64,000 nucleotides of DNA from Akkermansiaceae bacterium (GCA_018402445.1 JAGYIT010000007.1:620001-684000), one strand, 5' to 3'. Numbered from the stretch's first letter, positions 26,801-39,675 are shown. The notes: generated by a model from the sequence alone, not told the origin. Translations and numbers: made by a program.

Positions 26801-29800
26801 AATCTACACCCGCACCCGCGAGAACCCCGCCTACGCCGAGCTGCCCATCCGCCACGAAGCCTCCCTCCGCCGCGTCCGCGCCGAGCGCATCTCGAAAAAC
26901 TACGATGCCGCCCTCCAGACCCTCACCGACCTCGAACTCGAACGCGTCCCGGAAATCTGGACGGAAGTCCGCTTCGCCCGCGCCGAGGTCTATTTCGACC
27001 GCGAGGATTTCGACGACGCCAAGGACGACGTCGATTCCATCCTCGCCCGCGAACCGAACCACCCCGACTCCCGCATCCTGTTAGGGAAAATCCAGCTCAA
27101 GCGCCAGAAACTCATGGAGGCCACCGAGGTCGAACTCGGCTCCTCCGCCGGCCAGACAAACCTCGTCCCCGGCGAGCGTTTGAAAGTTACCCTTACCGAT
27201 CCCACCCTCGCCGTCTCCGGCGCGGGCACCGAGATCGAGGTCGTCGTCTGGGCCACCTCCGGCGACAAGGAAACCTTTTTCCTCCGCCAGTTCGGCGATG
27301 AGAAAACCAAGTTCCGCGGCGAGGTCGCCACCGCCCTCGGCGCACCGAATCCCGGCGACAGCACGCTCCAAGTCATCGGCGATGACGAGGTCTTCTACGC
27401 CTACTCCGAGCGCTTCCGCGAGAAGATGAACAACATCGACGAAAAGCGCGGCGGCCCGATCACCATCGCCTCCGACGCCCTGCTCATGGCCTCCGCCCGC
27501 AAGCTCCTCTCCGAGGCCGAGCAGCGCACCGCCGACATGCAGCTTCTCATGGAGGAAGTCGGAGCCGGCCCGAACAGCGAAGCCGCCGCCAAGGCCCGCA
27601 TCGCCGCCGGCACTGCCAATCTCGCCCACGAGCGCCACATCGCCACCATCGTCAAGCCCGGCAACCCCATCCACATCCGCGTCTCCGATCCCGACCGCAG
27701 TCGCACCGGGGAAATCGACGAACTCACCGTCAGCGCCAGCGCCTCCAGCGGCGATTCCGTTTCCCGCATCACCCTCAGGGAAACCGCAACCCACAGCGGC
27801 GTTTTCGAAGGCACCGTCCCCACCACCGGCGCGCAGGCCAGCGCCTTCGCCCAGAACTCAGAGCCAGGCCGCAACCCAAACATGGTCATCAGCCCGAACA
27901 CCGATTACCCCGCCTGGCAACCCGTCGCCATCAAGGGAACAATCCCCGATTTCACCGTCGATCTCAACGACAACCTCCCCCTCGGAGCACTCACCGTCAC
28001 CGCCAAAGAACCCGGAGCCAAGCTCAAGAAGTTTGTCATCCGGACAGGAATGTCCGCTTCCGACATGACCACGGTGGCAGCCTATCCGCGGAATCCAATC
28101 AATATTGAGAAACCATGGCATCCCTCCGTCACCATCATGAACGACACGGATCGCTACCATAACAACAACGAGCGATCCGTCTATTCATTATCAGAACTCC
28201 AGGCGCACCTTGATCTCGGATGGATGTCCCAACAGTTTGCGGCGGGCATCGGGGAGAATGTGGCAGGGCCATCGGAAGCCATGACCGCTTCCATTCCCGC
28301 CAAGGTCAAGTGGCTGCGCGGTAACCAGCACCACAATTCCCACGTCATCTACCGTTTCCGCGGCTATTTCCACGAACCAAGCGAAGTCACGCGCCGCTTC
28401 AGGCTCGAACTCGGCAATTACCAGGTCCCCCCGGGAACCCATCCTTCCGTCTCAAACCCGCCCCAGTTCCTGCTGGCGGTGAACGGCCGCCCCATCACCG
28501 ACCCGCAAAATCCGGACCGCCTGGAGGGCGAGGTGAATCTGCGCCCCGGCATCCACCACTTCGAAATCTGGGCCACCGGCTGGGACTGCGCGATCGGCTT
28601 CGGTCGCGAGGTGAAACTCCGCGCCAACCTCGAGGATCCTGCGAAACTCGTTGAGTGCCCGGACTCCTTCTTCGACCCCTCCACCTTTCCTTCCTCGCTC
28701 ATCGACCACCGCAACGCCCGCGCCGACATCACCGCGAACGCCGACAATTCCGAATTCACCGTCAAGTTCGCCGACGAATCCCGCGCCCGCCTCATCCGCC
28801 TCGTCTTGGTCGAGAGCGAAGGCACCGCCCCCGCGCTCAACAAGCTCGCCCTCACCCAACCCGACGGCGCGAAAATCCTCCCCGTCCCCGCCGACTTCGC
28901 CGACCTCAACAAGAACGAAACCCTTGAGATCCTCACCGGCGACAAGATCTCCATCCGCTACGTCGATGACCGCTTCGTCACCAAATCCCGCGAGCGCCAC
29001 GAGCGCTTCCTCGATGTCTCCTTCACCGACGCCCGCGCCGAGTTCGCCGACATGGAGCCTCGCTTCAACCCACGTAAAAACGAAGACAGCCCCTACTACG
29101 AAAAACTCCTCCGTTTCCTCCACAGCAAACCGCTCACCCTCGCCATCCACGACGCCGACATGGACTCCACCGTCGCGCCGGACAAGGTGAAGGTCTCCCT
29201 CGAAACCTCCTCCGGCACCAAGGATTTCGAAGCCACCGAAACCGGCGACTCCACCGGCATTTTCAAGCTCACTGTCACCCCTGTTTCCGGCACCCCGAAA
29301 AACGACACCGAAATCCAAGTCCTCGAAGGCGGCACCATCACCGCCCGCTACATGGATCAGGAAAACAACCGCCCCGGCGTCCCCACCCCGCGCGTCGCCA
29401 CCATCAGCCACGCCGCCTACTCCGAGCCTGCCATCCGCCTCTCCCACGCCACCGTCACGCCCATCGAAGGGGAGGGGACAGCCGCCGCTCTGCACCACGG
29501 CTTCGATCGCCTCAGCAATGATAGGCCCGATGCCACCAGCGAGGTGATCCGGGCCTCATGGATCGCCGATCACGCCCTTCTCCCCACCTCCAAAGCCCCC
29601 GAAGGCGGCTTCCAGGCGGTCGTCGGCCAGCGCATGGTTCTCGAAATCCTCGCCCCGCAGATGGCCTTGGGAGTCAGTTCCAAAATCGACGTCTTCGCCC
29701 AGACCGACCAAGGCCGCAGCGCCGCCGAAAACAAAGCGGAGAGCTTCGATAGGAACGTCCCCGGCACCCTCCTGCTGGAGGCTTACCTCGATGCTTTCCG

Positions 29801-31513
29801 ACCCGGCTCCGACCCTTGGCGCGGCGTCCCGACCCTGCCCATCTACCAGTCAAACCCAGCCCCCGGCTTCGGCGAAAACCCCAACCTCGACCGCTTCTTC
29901 GTCACCGTCCCCCTCATCCTCGGCAACCTCCCGGAGATCGGCGCGTTGACGTTCCAGGAACGCTACGAACTCGCGCAAACCATGCGCCAGTCTCTCGACG
30001 ACTCACAAAGTATCGACCTCAACCCCGGCGGCCTCGTCGTCCGCCCCGGCGAAAACATCCACATCGGCTTCCGCTACACCGATGCCACTGGCTCGGAAAA
30101 ATGGGCGACCGCCTCCGCGAAAGTCGTCTCCCATCCGTCCTTCGACCTTATGGCCACTGACCACCGCGCCACCATGACCGCCGCCTACGTCGGGGAAAAC
30201 CTCAACCTCCGCGTGGTCGATCCCGGCGCCGATCTCACCGATGGCACAGACACCGTGAAAGTCCTCGTCCAGGCGAAATCCGGTGCGAAACACACCCTCG
30301 AACTCCACGAAAGCGGCACCCACACCGGCATTTTCAAAGGCTCCTACCAACTGTCCTACGCCGGAGCCGCCGAGCCAACACCGGATGGCACCGAACCCGC
30401 CCCCTACGATGTCCGCGCCAGCGGTTTCCCCGTCACTTACGGCGATACCGTAGCCGCCCGCTACACCGATGCGAACGGCGTCAAAACCCCCACCCGCATG
30501 GTAACCATCAGCAAGGGCGCGGATGGCATCATCCAGCCTTTCTCGAAAACCTACGACGACCCGGAGATCGCCATGCGCACCCAGTTCTCGCTCGCCGAGG
30601 CCTACCTCGAGGTCGCCAAGCGCCGTCGCAAGCTCGGCGAAAACGAACTCGCCGATCTCGACTACATCACCGCCAAGCAGCTCCTCGCCAGCGCCATGGA
30701 TCAGTTCAACGATCCCTCCACCCGCGCCCATGCCGAGTATCTGTTAGGCAGCCTCACCATGGAGGAAGCCGAGTCCACCGCAGACGCGGAAACCAAGGAA
30801 ACCCGCTACCGCGCCGCCCTTTCCCGCTTCATCAACATCACCGGCAGCTACTCGGAAACCGTCCACGCCGCCAAAGCCCAATACCAGATCGCCACCATCT
30901 ACGAGCGCCTCAAGGAACCCGACATCGCCGCCCAAGAATACGTCAAGCTCGCCTACAAATACCCCGACTCCGAGCACCTCGCCGTCTCCATGGCGCGCCT
31001 CGGCACCCATTTCCTGAAAACTGCCGCCGAATACGAATCCCAAGCTAAACCGCTGTTGGAAAAAGCCGAGGCAGACGAGGAAGACAAGGATGCCGCCTTC
31101 GAAGGCGAGGCGATGATGAAAATGGCCGTCGTCGAATACCTCAAGACCGCCCAGATTTTCGGCCGCCTCCAGGAGCGTTTCCCCACCGACCCCTCGCCGG
31201 CCAAGCCGGCCTCCGCGCGGGGCAATCCTTCATGCGCGCCGGCAAAAACCAGGAAGCCGTCGATGCCTTCAAACGCGTCATCGCCGAGCCCTCCTACGAC
31301 GGCGTCACCATCCGCGCCCAGGCGATGTATTGGTCGGGCATGAGCTACCAGGCGCTCCGCCAGCCCATGGCCGCCTACTCCCACTTCAAACGCCTCACCT
31401 ACGATTTCCCCGAAAGCGAATGGGCGGCCTTCGCCCGCGGCCAACTGTCCCAAGACGGCATGTTGAACCTGGAAGAAAACCTTGAACTCGAAAGACTGGA
31501 AAACGAGCAATGA
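23838..31513 (+). CDS. Giant exported beta-sandwich/TPR protein A (one frameshift)
   Basis: About 2558 residues if a single missing base at 31191-31193 is restored: frame 0 runs to 31343 with nonsense residues after DPSPAK, while the matching continuation (AGLRAGQSFMRAGKNQEAV) is in another frame to 31513. A signal peptide is followed by TPR-like helices, an alpha-helical middle, then repeated beta-sandwich modules at roughly 27.1-27.4, 27.65-27.9, 29.1-29.4 and 30.0-30.5 kb with the signature DPDxDxS...SG...ET..HSGxFxG. A PA14-like segment lies near 28.3-28.6 kb and TPRs close the protein. It is a paralogue of the next gene. A surface or periplasmic scaffold role is inferred. Confidence 0.85.
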
Positions 31514-34500
31514 CACCCATCTTCAAATCAAAACCAACTCCTTCTAACGGGGGTCAGGAGTCAGGAATCAGGAGTCAGCTCCTGTCCTCCCCCTTCCGTG
31601 TATTCCGTGCCTTCCGTGGTTCAAAATTTCTTCATTCTTCATTCTTCATTCCAAAATCCAAAATCAACAATCCAAAATCAACAATCCTCCTCTTCCTCTC
31701 CCTCCTAACCTTCTCCCAAGCCGCCCCCCTCGACGACCGCATCACCGCGTTCAAAGCCGCCGCCACGCAGAACGAAGCCGCCGTCACCGATCTCCTCAAA
31801 ACCGGGCTCGCCGAACAACGTTCCGCCGAGGCCTTCGCCGCCACCCGCGCCTGGCTCACCGCGAACCCCTCCGAATCCGCCCAACTCCTTTTCCACGCCG
31901 CCAAAGCCGCCGAATACGCGGGCGAGTGGAATGACGCCCTCAGTTTCTACCGGAAGTTCCTCAAACTCCCCAACCCGGACGCCACCATGGCCGGGGAGGC
32001 TACCACCGCCGCCTATCGGCTTCTGATCAATCACCTCGGCGATCCCAACGCCGCCTATCTTTCATGCGCGAGGACGGCGACCGCCTCCGCAGTTATGGCC
32101 GCGCCCGCCAGTTCGACGCATGGTTCATCGCCCAGGCAAAGGCTCGCAAGGATATCCCCGCGCTTTGCAACCGGCTTGTCGCAATCATCGGCGCCGATGC
32201 GGCGAATGTCACCCCGCACACCGCGGACATCGAGTGGGTCTGCGGCGCACTGGAAACATTCACGATGGATAACGATGCCTGGCTTCCGGCCGCAGGCAAG
32301 CTGGCGGAACACCCGAACCTTCCCGCCCCCTACAAGGCGCGCATCGGTTGGGTGCAGGCCATCGTTCCTTTCACCACCGAAGCTAGCGAACTGTTCCGCG
32401 CGAAAAGTCCCGTTCCGGACACGCTGTTCGAAAAGCCCGTACAGGCCGCCGACGCACTGGTCGCGGCGCTTCCTTACGAGGGTTCCATCCTGGTCGCCAG
32501 GGGCTGGATGAACTTCAGGGACGGCCACACCCCGAACCTGGTCGATTACCTGGCCGTGCGCCGTGAAGTCAAAACCGCTCCGATCCTCAGGGCGCTGGCG
32601 GGCTTGCCGCCGCAGCAGGCGCAGGCCGTGTTCGCCGCGCCCGGATGTCCCCAGGGCTGACCAATTTCCCTCCTGTTTTCTCCAGCCGATATTCGTGCGC
32701 AGGTCGTCAAAACACCGGCGGTTTTCAACTCCCTGGCCGCGCCCAATGTGTCGTTGTACGATGCCAATCTGACCGTCGAGGAAGCGAAGGCGCTCGCGCC
32801 CCTGCTGGCTCGCAATCCCCACCCGCATGCCGCTTTGGTGCGTGCCTTCGCGACCACGGGGGAACACAAGTTCGGCACCCTGGCCGCCGCCGTGGTGAAG
32901 TCGGAAATGTGGCGTTTCCCCGATGTGAAAACCGCCCTGGAAACCCTCTGGAACAGCGGAGCCGAGCGCGACACCCAGCTGCCTGAAGCCATGAAGCTTC
33001 ACGACAAGCCGGACGCCCGCTCCGAGCAGATCGCCAAACAGATCACCAAGGAGGCCGCGAGCCAGGCCCGCATCGCGGCGTTCAATACATTGCAAGGCGA
33101 CTTGTCGGGAGCCGCCCCATCCATTCCCGCCGCCCTGGTGCTGTGGGACAAGCTTTTCGCCGCCGCGCCCGAAGCCGATGCCGTGGCGATGCTGCGCACG
33201 CTGCTCGCGAACCTCGAGGGCGACCGCGAGCGCCTCCTGCTGCGTGCGGTTAGCGGAGCACAGGTCGGCGGGCATGTCCTTTACTGGATGCCGGTTTTGA
33301 ATGATAACCATCTACAGAACGGGCAGCAACGCGCCCGCTACATCACGGGTGCCGCCCCGATCGTTGCAGATCTCCAGCGCATCCTCGCCGCCCAGGCGCA
33401 GGCGGGCAAGCTGTCGGAGCTCGCCTTCGGCATCTGGCTCCACGCCGCCGATCCGCAGGACGCCGCCGCGCAGGCCTTCATGAAGACGCTGCTCGCCTCG
33501 CCGGCCTACGCGAAACTCAATCCCGCCTATCATCTGACAGCCGCCGACAGCATGCACTTCGGCACGCTCGCCATGACTCCGGATATGGCGGCAAGAAATC
33601 CAAGGCTCGTCAGCCGCGAACTGGTCGAACTCCCCGCGGATGCGGCGCCGGCACAAGTCGAGGCGGCTTTCCGGACCGTCATGGATCGCGCTGCCAAAGC
33701 TCCCGTGCCGGTCATGGTCATCGGTTTGGCCCCCGTCGCGGCACTGCCGGAATGGTCGCCCCCGACCCGCGAACTGGTCCTTTCCTTGTTCAGGGAAAAC
33801 GCCCCCCTCGACAGCTACCTCGCGGGACACGGCTATGAAGCGCTGGTCGTCCGCATTGCCGACGAAGCGCGCGCCAACAAGCAATGGGGTCCGCTCGAAC
33901 CCTACGCCGCCGGCCTCTGGTCCGCCGCCGCCATCAGGGATATTCAGAATTCCCCCGGCGCCAACGCCCTTTCCCTGCTGGCTCAGGAAGCTTCGGAATC
34001 CGGCGCGCCGTCCATCGCGGCGACCTTCTCCCGCACCGCCCTGCGTGGCCCGGCGGGTCGCATCCTGTTCCAACAAAATGATTGGGGAATCCCCGCCATC
34101 GCCGCCCGCGTCCGTGTCATCCCCGGCAAGGTCGCAGCCGCCATCGGCGCGGTGGAAATCCCCGTCGATGAAACCGACCCCGCCTTCCCGATCTACAAAT
34201 CCAACGCGGAATTCACCGCCGGAAACCTGGACTCCGCTTGGCAGCTCTACCTCGCCCACACCGACCAGCTCGCCGCCATCCTCCGCTCGCTCCCCGTCAA
34301 CTACGCCTTCTGGCTTCTGGAAAAATCCATCGAGACCGACCGCGGCGAAGAAGCCGAAGACCTCATCAAGGAACTCACCATCTGGTCGCGCCAAGCCGAA
34401 GGAACTTTTTCCCCTGAACAGGACGCCCAGCTCAAGATCGCTTACGCCGACCTCGCCTTCCGCAAAGGCGCTCTCCCCACCGCCCGCGCATGGTATCGGA

Positions 34501-37500
34501 AGGTCGCCGAGGCCGCCGAATACGAAGGCACCGAAATCCACCTCACCGCCGCCCTCGGCTCCGTCAACGTTGATCGCGTCTCGAAAAATTTCGGAGCCGC
34601 CATGACCGAACTCGACAACCTCATGAAGTTCCCCAACGAGGACTTCCGCAAAAAAATCCGCTACGCCCGTGCCGAAATCCTCATGGATCAGGAAAGCTTC
34701 GCCGAAGCGCTCGAGGAAATCGAACAAGTCCTCCGCCAGGAACCGAAACACCCGGACGCCCTCATCCTCCGCGGAAAAATCCACTTCGAGATGCGCAAAC
34801 TCGTCGAGGCCTCCGAGATCGAACTCGGCCCCTCCCAGGACAAGACCATCATCGTCCCCGGCGAAACCGTGAAGATCAACCTCCGCGACCCCACCCTCAA
34901 CGTCTCCGGCATCGGTGCCGACATCGAGGTGGAAATCTGGGCGAAATCCGGCGACCGCGAGCGCGTCCTCCTCTACCAGCTCGGCGACAGCAAAGAAAAA
35001 TTCCGCGCCGAAATTCCCACCTCCCTCGGCCCGCCCACTCCCGGCGATAAGATCCTGCAAATCCTCGGCGACGACGAGATCCGCTTCGGCTACTCGGAGC
35101 GTTTCCGCGCGAAAATGAAAGACCTCCCCGCCGATCCCGACATCGTCATCGGCGTCGCCTCGGACGCTTTCCTCTCCTTCTCCGCCGGAGCCTTCCCTCC
35201 GCGCGAAGGCGAGCGCCGCCTCGACATCGAAGAACTCGGACTTTCCTCCTCCCAAGCCGCCCTCGGCACCCGCACCGTCCGCCCCGGAAATCCCGTTTAC
35301 ATCCGCGTCACCGATCCCGACCGCTCCATCACCACCGGCATCGATGAAATCAACGTCAGCCTGCAGACCACCAGCGGCGATGAAATCCGCCAGCTCGCCC
35401 TCAAGGAAACCTCCCCCCACAGCGGCGAGTTCCAAGGCATCGTCCCCACCGCCGGCGCGCAGGCCATCGCCTTCGCCTCGGAAAGCGCCCCCGGCCGCGA
35501 TCCGAACATGGCCATCAGCTCCCGCGATTACCCCGGCTGGCAAGGCAATGTCGGCGACGCCGCCAAACCCCGCACCTTCGGCATCGACCTCAACGACAAC
35601 GCCCCCATCGACAAGATGACCATCGACACAGGCGACGCCTCCAGCACCCTGGAAAACTTCGTCCTCCAAACGTCCCTCGACGGCAAAAACTGGACGACCC
35701 GCGCCCGTTTCCCCGAGGAGACCCCCGTCTGGGATGGTTCGCCGCACGTTGCCTCCTTCCCCACCTTCGGTGCGGAGGCCATCCCCGTCAGCAAACCGGA
35801 AGGCCGTGAACTCCCCGAAGATTGGGCGGAAATCATGGATTACACCACGAACCGCGCTTCCCTCAAATTCCTCGCAGCCTCCGTAAAATCCCTTTCTGCG
35901 GAAGCCCTGCCCCTCGTCGCCCCCAGCCACCCCGGCTACGGCGTGGTCATCCGCTACCGCGCCCTCTTCCACCAACCCGCCGCCGCTATCCGCCGCTTCC
36001 AGCTCACCGGATTGCCCGACGACGGCAACACCATCTTCCTCCTCAACGGAACACCCGCCGCCAAGGAAGCACCCAACGGCCTGCTCATCGAACGCGAACT
36101 CCCTCCCGGCCTCCACGAAATCCAAATCTGGCGTCAGGACAGTCCCGGCAAATTCCTCGAAGCCAAACCCGCCCTCCTCTGCGACGACGCCGGCAAGCCC
36201 GACCTCATCCCCTGCCCGGACGCGATGTTCGATCCCGCCACTTTCCCCGACGACCTAAAAAAAACGCTCCCGCAACCCGCCACCATCACCCCCGCCGCCA
36301 ACGGCGCGATGGACATCTCCTTCGGCGACCAAACCCGCGCCCGCCTCGTTCGCCTCGTCATCAACGGCTTCGAGGGCGTTGCCCCCACCATCAAAAAAGT
36401 TACCCTTTCTAACAGGGAAAACGTAGCCCTTCTCCCCGTCGCCCAGGATTTCATGGAACTCCGCGACAACACCCAGCTCGAAGTCCTCCCCGGCGACACC
36501 ATCATCGTCCGCTACGAAGACCCGCGCAGCGCCTCCCCCAATCGCAACCGCCTCGAACAACGCCTCAACGTCGCCTTCAACGACGCGAAACTCTCCGCCT
36601 CTTTCCTCACCTACATCGAAACCAAAGAAGGCCGCGAGCTGGTGTTAGAGCCGATCCGCCGCTTCCGCTACGATGACGCCGTCGCCATCGTCATCGACGA
36701 TCCCGACATGGATGCCAGCCCGGAAAAGGACATCATCGAGATCAAGGTCGCCTCATCCTCCGGCACCACCGCGGTCATCAAGGCCGTCGAAACGGAGGAA
36801 CACAGCGGCGTGTTCCTCGGCCGCATTTTCCCGGTCAACGGTGAACCCGCCCGCGACTCGGAAATCAAAGTCACGGAAGGCGGCACCCTCACCGCCACCT
36901 ACCTCGATGCCGAAAACCTCAGCCCCGGCATCCCCACCGAGCGCACCGTCGTCATCGAGCACGCCCGCTACACCGCTCCCGCCCTCTCCGCCTACACGGT
37001 CACCACCAAAAAGCTCCCCCCACCGCCCGTAAAACCCACCGAGCCGAAAACCACCACCCGCACCTCCGCTCCGGAAGTCGTCGCGCCGCGCCGCGCCCTG
37101 ATTTTCGAACACGCCGATCCGACAAAACCCCTCGCCGCCGTCGCCGGTTCCAGCGTCCGCTTCGATGTCGTCGTGCCCCACCTCGCCCTCGCCGGCAGCA
37201 GCACCGTGAACGCCTACGTCCAGACCGAGGCCGGGCGCAAAGCGAAACAAACCGCCCTCAAGCCACCTTTTGACGTCGCCGCTCCCGGCACGCTGAAGCT
37301 CATCGGAAACCTGACAAAACCCGAGATCGTCACCCCCGACGGCTACCAGCTCGCCCAACCACCCACCGCCCCCGGCAACGAACCTCCTCTGGAGGAAGGC
37401 CGTTTCTCCTTCACCATCCCCCTCATCCTCGGCGAAACGCCCGATCGCAGCTTCGCCACCAAATCCGCCGAAGACCTTCCCGCCTCCGCCCTCCCCGATG

Positions 37501-39013
37501 GCCTCGCCGTGAAAGTGGGCGACATCGTCCACATCGGATACCCCTACAAGGATGCCAACGACACCGTCCAATGGATCACCGCCAGCTTCACGGTCGGGAG
37601 CCATCCTTTCCTCGACGTGATGGACTCCGGATACTCCGAACCCCTCGCAAAAGCCTTCGTCGGCGAGAAAATCTACCTCCGCCTCATCGACCCCAACCTC
37701 GACCGCAGCCCGGATCGCGATATCGCCAGCGTCACCCTCAAAGCCTCCAGCGGCGCCACCACCACCTACGAACTCCAGGAAACTGAAGCCCACAGCGGCA
37801 TCTTCAAATCCGCCTTCGCCGTCAGCTACGCGTCCGATCAACTCCCCGAGAAACTGCCGCCCGTCGCCCTCAACGGCTTCCCCGTCCGCTATGGCGACGA
37901 CGTGGAAATTTCCTACTCCGCCAGCGACGAATCCCAATCCCACAAGGTCACCGTCAACAAGGGAGCCGACGGTTTCATCGAGCCATTCAGCAAGCGCTTC
38001 ACCGGCGATGAAATGGCCGTGCGCACCAGCTTCACTCTCGCCGAGTGCTACTTCGAGCTCGCGAAAAACACCGCGAACTCGATCAGGAGAGCCTCGCCCG
38101 CCGCGAGATCGCTCAAGCCCGCAAGCTCCTCGCCGAGGCCATCGCCACCCACCGCGACGACGACCTCCGCGCCCACGCCGAATACCTGCTGGGCAACCTC
38201 GCCCAGGAATACGCCGACCTCGCCAAAAACGACGAGGCCAAGCTCCCGATGTATCAGGACGCCCTCGCCCGCTTCTCGAAAATCCCCAGCGATTACCCCG
38301 AAACTGAGTTCGCACCCAAGGCCCAGTTCAAGACCGCGCTCGTCTATGAGAAAATGGGCGAGACCGAAAACGCCGTCGAGGAATACGTCAAGCTCGCCTA
38401 CAAATACCCGAACCACGAGCTCCTCCCCTCGGTCATGTCCCGCCTCGGCGCGTATTTCCAACAAACCGGCCTGGCCTTCAAGAAACAGGCAGACCCGCTC
38501 CGCGAGAAAACCGACGACGCCACCAAGGCCGAAGTCCTCCGCCTCGACGAACTCTCCTACCCCGAGTTCCTCAACGCCGCCATGGTCTTCGCCAAACTCC
38601 AGCAACGTTTCCCCGACGACCCGCTCGCCGGCCTCGCCGGACTCCGCGCCGGTCAGAATTTCATGCGCGCCCACCAATACGCCAAAGCTATCAAGCTTTT
38701 CACCGACGTCCACGCCGTCGAAGCCTACGACGATTCCGAAATCCGCGCCCAAGCCCTCTACTGGAGCGGCATCAGCCAGGAACGCAACGCCGGCCTGATG
38801 TCCGAGGATAACTGGAAAGGCCGCGGCGAAGCCATGCGAATCGCCTACGAAACCTACCGCCGCGTCACCTTCGATTTCCCCGATAGCCTCTGGGCGAAAT
38901 ACGCCCGCGGCCGCCTCGCCGACCCCGCTTTTGAAAAACGCGTCGAGGAAGAAAACCTAGCCCGCGAACGCATGATCGAAGCCCTCAAGGAAAGCCGGAA
39001 AAATAGACGATGA
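31510..39013 (+). CDS. Giant exported beta-sandwich/TPR protein B, paralogue of A (several frameshifts)
   Basis: About 2500 residues after correction. It overlaps gene A by ATGA. Single-base losses are inferred at 32059-32062 (AAYLF to AAYLS) and in the A tract at 38064-38068. A TGA at 32658-32660 lies in a disturbed stretch 32640-32695 after which the original frame resumes. Layout follows protein A: helical N-part, modules such as SSGTTAVIKAVETEEHSGVF and ATTTYELQETEAHSGIFKS, then TPR repeats with YEKMGETENAVEEYVKLAYKYP. The hydrophobic signal-like stretch TILLFLSLLTFSQA starts only at about residue 59; the preceding residues are a translation of repeats. An in-frame ATG nearer the hydrophobic stretch is absent. 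Confidence 0.8.
31553..31580 (+). repeat. Heptamer tandem repeat GTCAGGA
   Basis: Four seven-base units: GTCAGGA, GTCAGGA, ATCAGGA and GTCAGCT. A degenerate relative occurs at 42319-42339 and a four-unit one at 50499-50532. Confidence 0.8.
31594..31627 (+). repeat. Nonamer repeat array NR3
   Basis: Three TTCCGTG units (31594, 31603, 31612) followed by GTTCAAAA. It lies inside the apparent N-terminus of gene B and is translated there as FRVFRAFRG. Confidence 0.85.
31631..31687 (+). repeat. Two heptamer tandem repeats, TTCATTC and AAAATCC types
   Basis: Three TTCATTC units at 31631-31651 are followed by five units at 31653-31687: AAAATCC, AAAATCA, ACAATCC, AAAATCA and ACAATCC. Both have period seven. 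Confidence 0.85.
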
Positions 39014-39094
39014 AACCAACAAAAGATCACCAACCACCAATCACACGAACATTCTCCCGACCAAGACGGAATGGTTATGCGGCGAAGCCCGTGG

Positions 39095-39140
39095 CTGGGA
39101 CTTGCAGTCCCAGTCCGTCGTGGGGACATTCTGTCCCCAC
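39095..39140 (+). repeat. Double-hairpin (REP-like) element, copy 1
   Basis: Two adjacent perfect hairpins: CTGGGACT-TGC-AGTCCCAG at 39095-39113 and GTGGGGACA-TTC-TGTCCCCAC at 39120-39140. A near-identical element is at 63477-63522. Both follow the 3' end of a plus-strand gene. Confidence 0.85.
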
Positions 39141-39179
39141 TTATCTCTCAAGTTACCCACATCCCTCATTTTCTCTTTC

Positions 39180-39214
39180 TTTCGTGTGATTCGTGCCTTT
39201 CGTGGTTAAAAATC
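39180..39214 (+). repeat. Nonamer repeat array NR4
   Basis: TTTCGTG, ATTCGTG and TTTCGTG at 39180, 39189 and 39198, then GTTAAAAATC. It ends 11 nt before the next ATG. Confidence 0.9.
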
Positions 39215-39225
39215 TCTTCCTCTCA

Positions 39226-39552
39226 ATGACCCCAACCGAGTCAACGCTCCTAACAGAACTCACCGGCGGAGCCGAGCCCAAGCTCCTCCTCCGCACCCGC
39301 ACGCGCATCGACGCCGGCCGCTGGTGGCGCTCCAATCCCATCTGGCTCTGCATCACCGCCGATGAACTCATCCTCTTTGCCGTTGCCCGCCGCCGCTATA
39401 CCGAGCGCGTCCCGCTCGCCGATTGCCATGCCAGCCACTACGCCCATAGTAGCGGAGAATTGGTGATCGACCCCACCGAATCACTGCGCATCAAGCAACT
39501 TTCCCTTACACCGCGCGAAGCCCTCGACGCCCTCGATTTCCTGACAAAATGA
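39226..39552 (+). CDS. Small conserved protein of unknown function
   Basis: A 108-residue soluble protein from ATG 39226 with no signal peptide. It is beta-rich and basic, with the segments GRWWRSNPIWLCITADELILFAV and RRRYTERVPLADC, a pattern that suggests a small PH-like or cytoplasmic sensor-like fold, though this is weak. It lies between the giant protein and the ExbB-like gene, preceded and followed by nonamer arrays. Confidence 0.65.
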   Translation: MTPTESTLLTELTGGAEPKLLLRTRTRIDAGRWWRSNPIWLCITADELILFAVARRRYTERVPLADCHASHYAHSSGELVIDPTESLRIKQLSLTPREALDALDFLTK

Positions 39553-39572
39553 AAACCACACATCCTTCTTCC

Positions 39573-39609
39573 TTTCGTGTAATTCGTGCCTTTCGTGGTT
39601 AAAAAAAAC
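39573..39609 (+). repeat. Nonamer repeat array NR5a
   Basis: TTTCGTG, ATTCGTG and TTTCGTG (39573, 39582, 39591), then GTT and an eight-A tract. It starts 20 nt after a stop codon. Confidence 0.9.
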
Positions 39610-39641
39610 ACTCAACCCAAGCATAGCCCATCCACCTCTTC

Positions 39642-39675
39642 ATCCGTGCATTCCGTGCCATCCGTGGTCAAAAAC
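39642..39675 (+). repeat. Nonamer repeat array NR5b
   Basis: ATCCGTG, TTCCGTG and ATCCGTG (39642, 39651, 39660), then GTCAAAAAC, 35 nt before the ExbB-like start. Two arrays of different subtype lie in one gap. Confidence 0.9.

Larger units (their letters stand above)
39014..39225. other. Intergenic region with double hairpin and nonamer array
   Basis: No gene is seen. The region contains the double hairpin at 39095-39140 and array NR4 just before the next start. Confidence 0.7.

Noticed and set aside
33312..36125. A 937-codon open frame on the minus strand
   Set aside because: It is the complement of giant gene B; C-ending codons remove stops on the opposite strand. No domains or start context.
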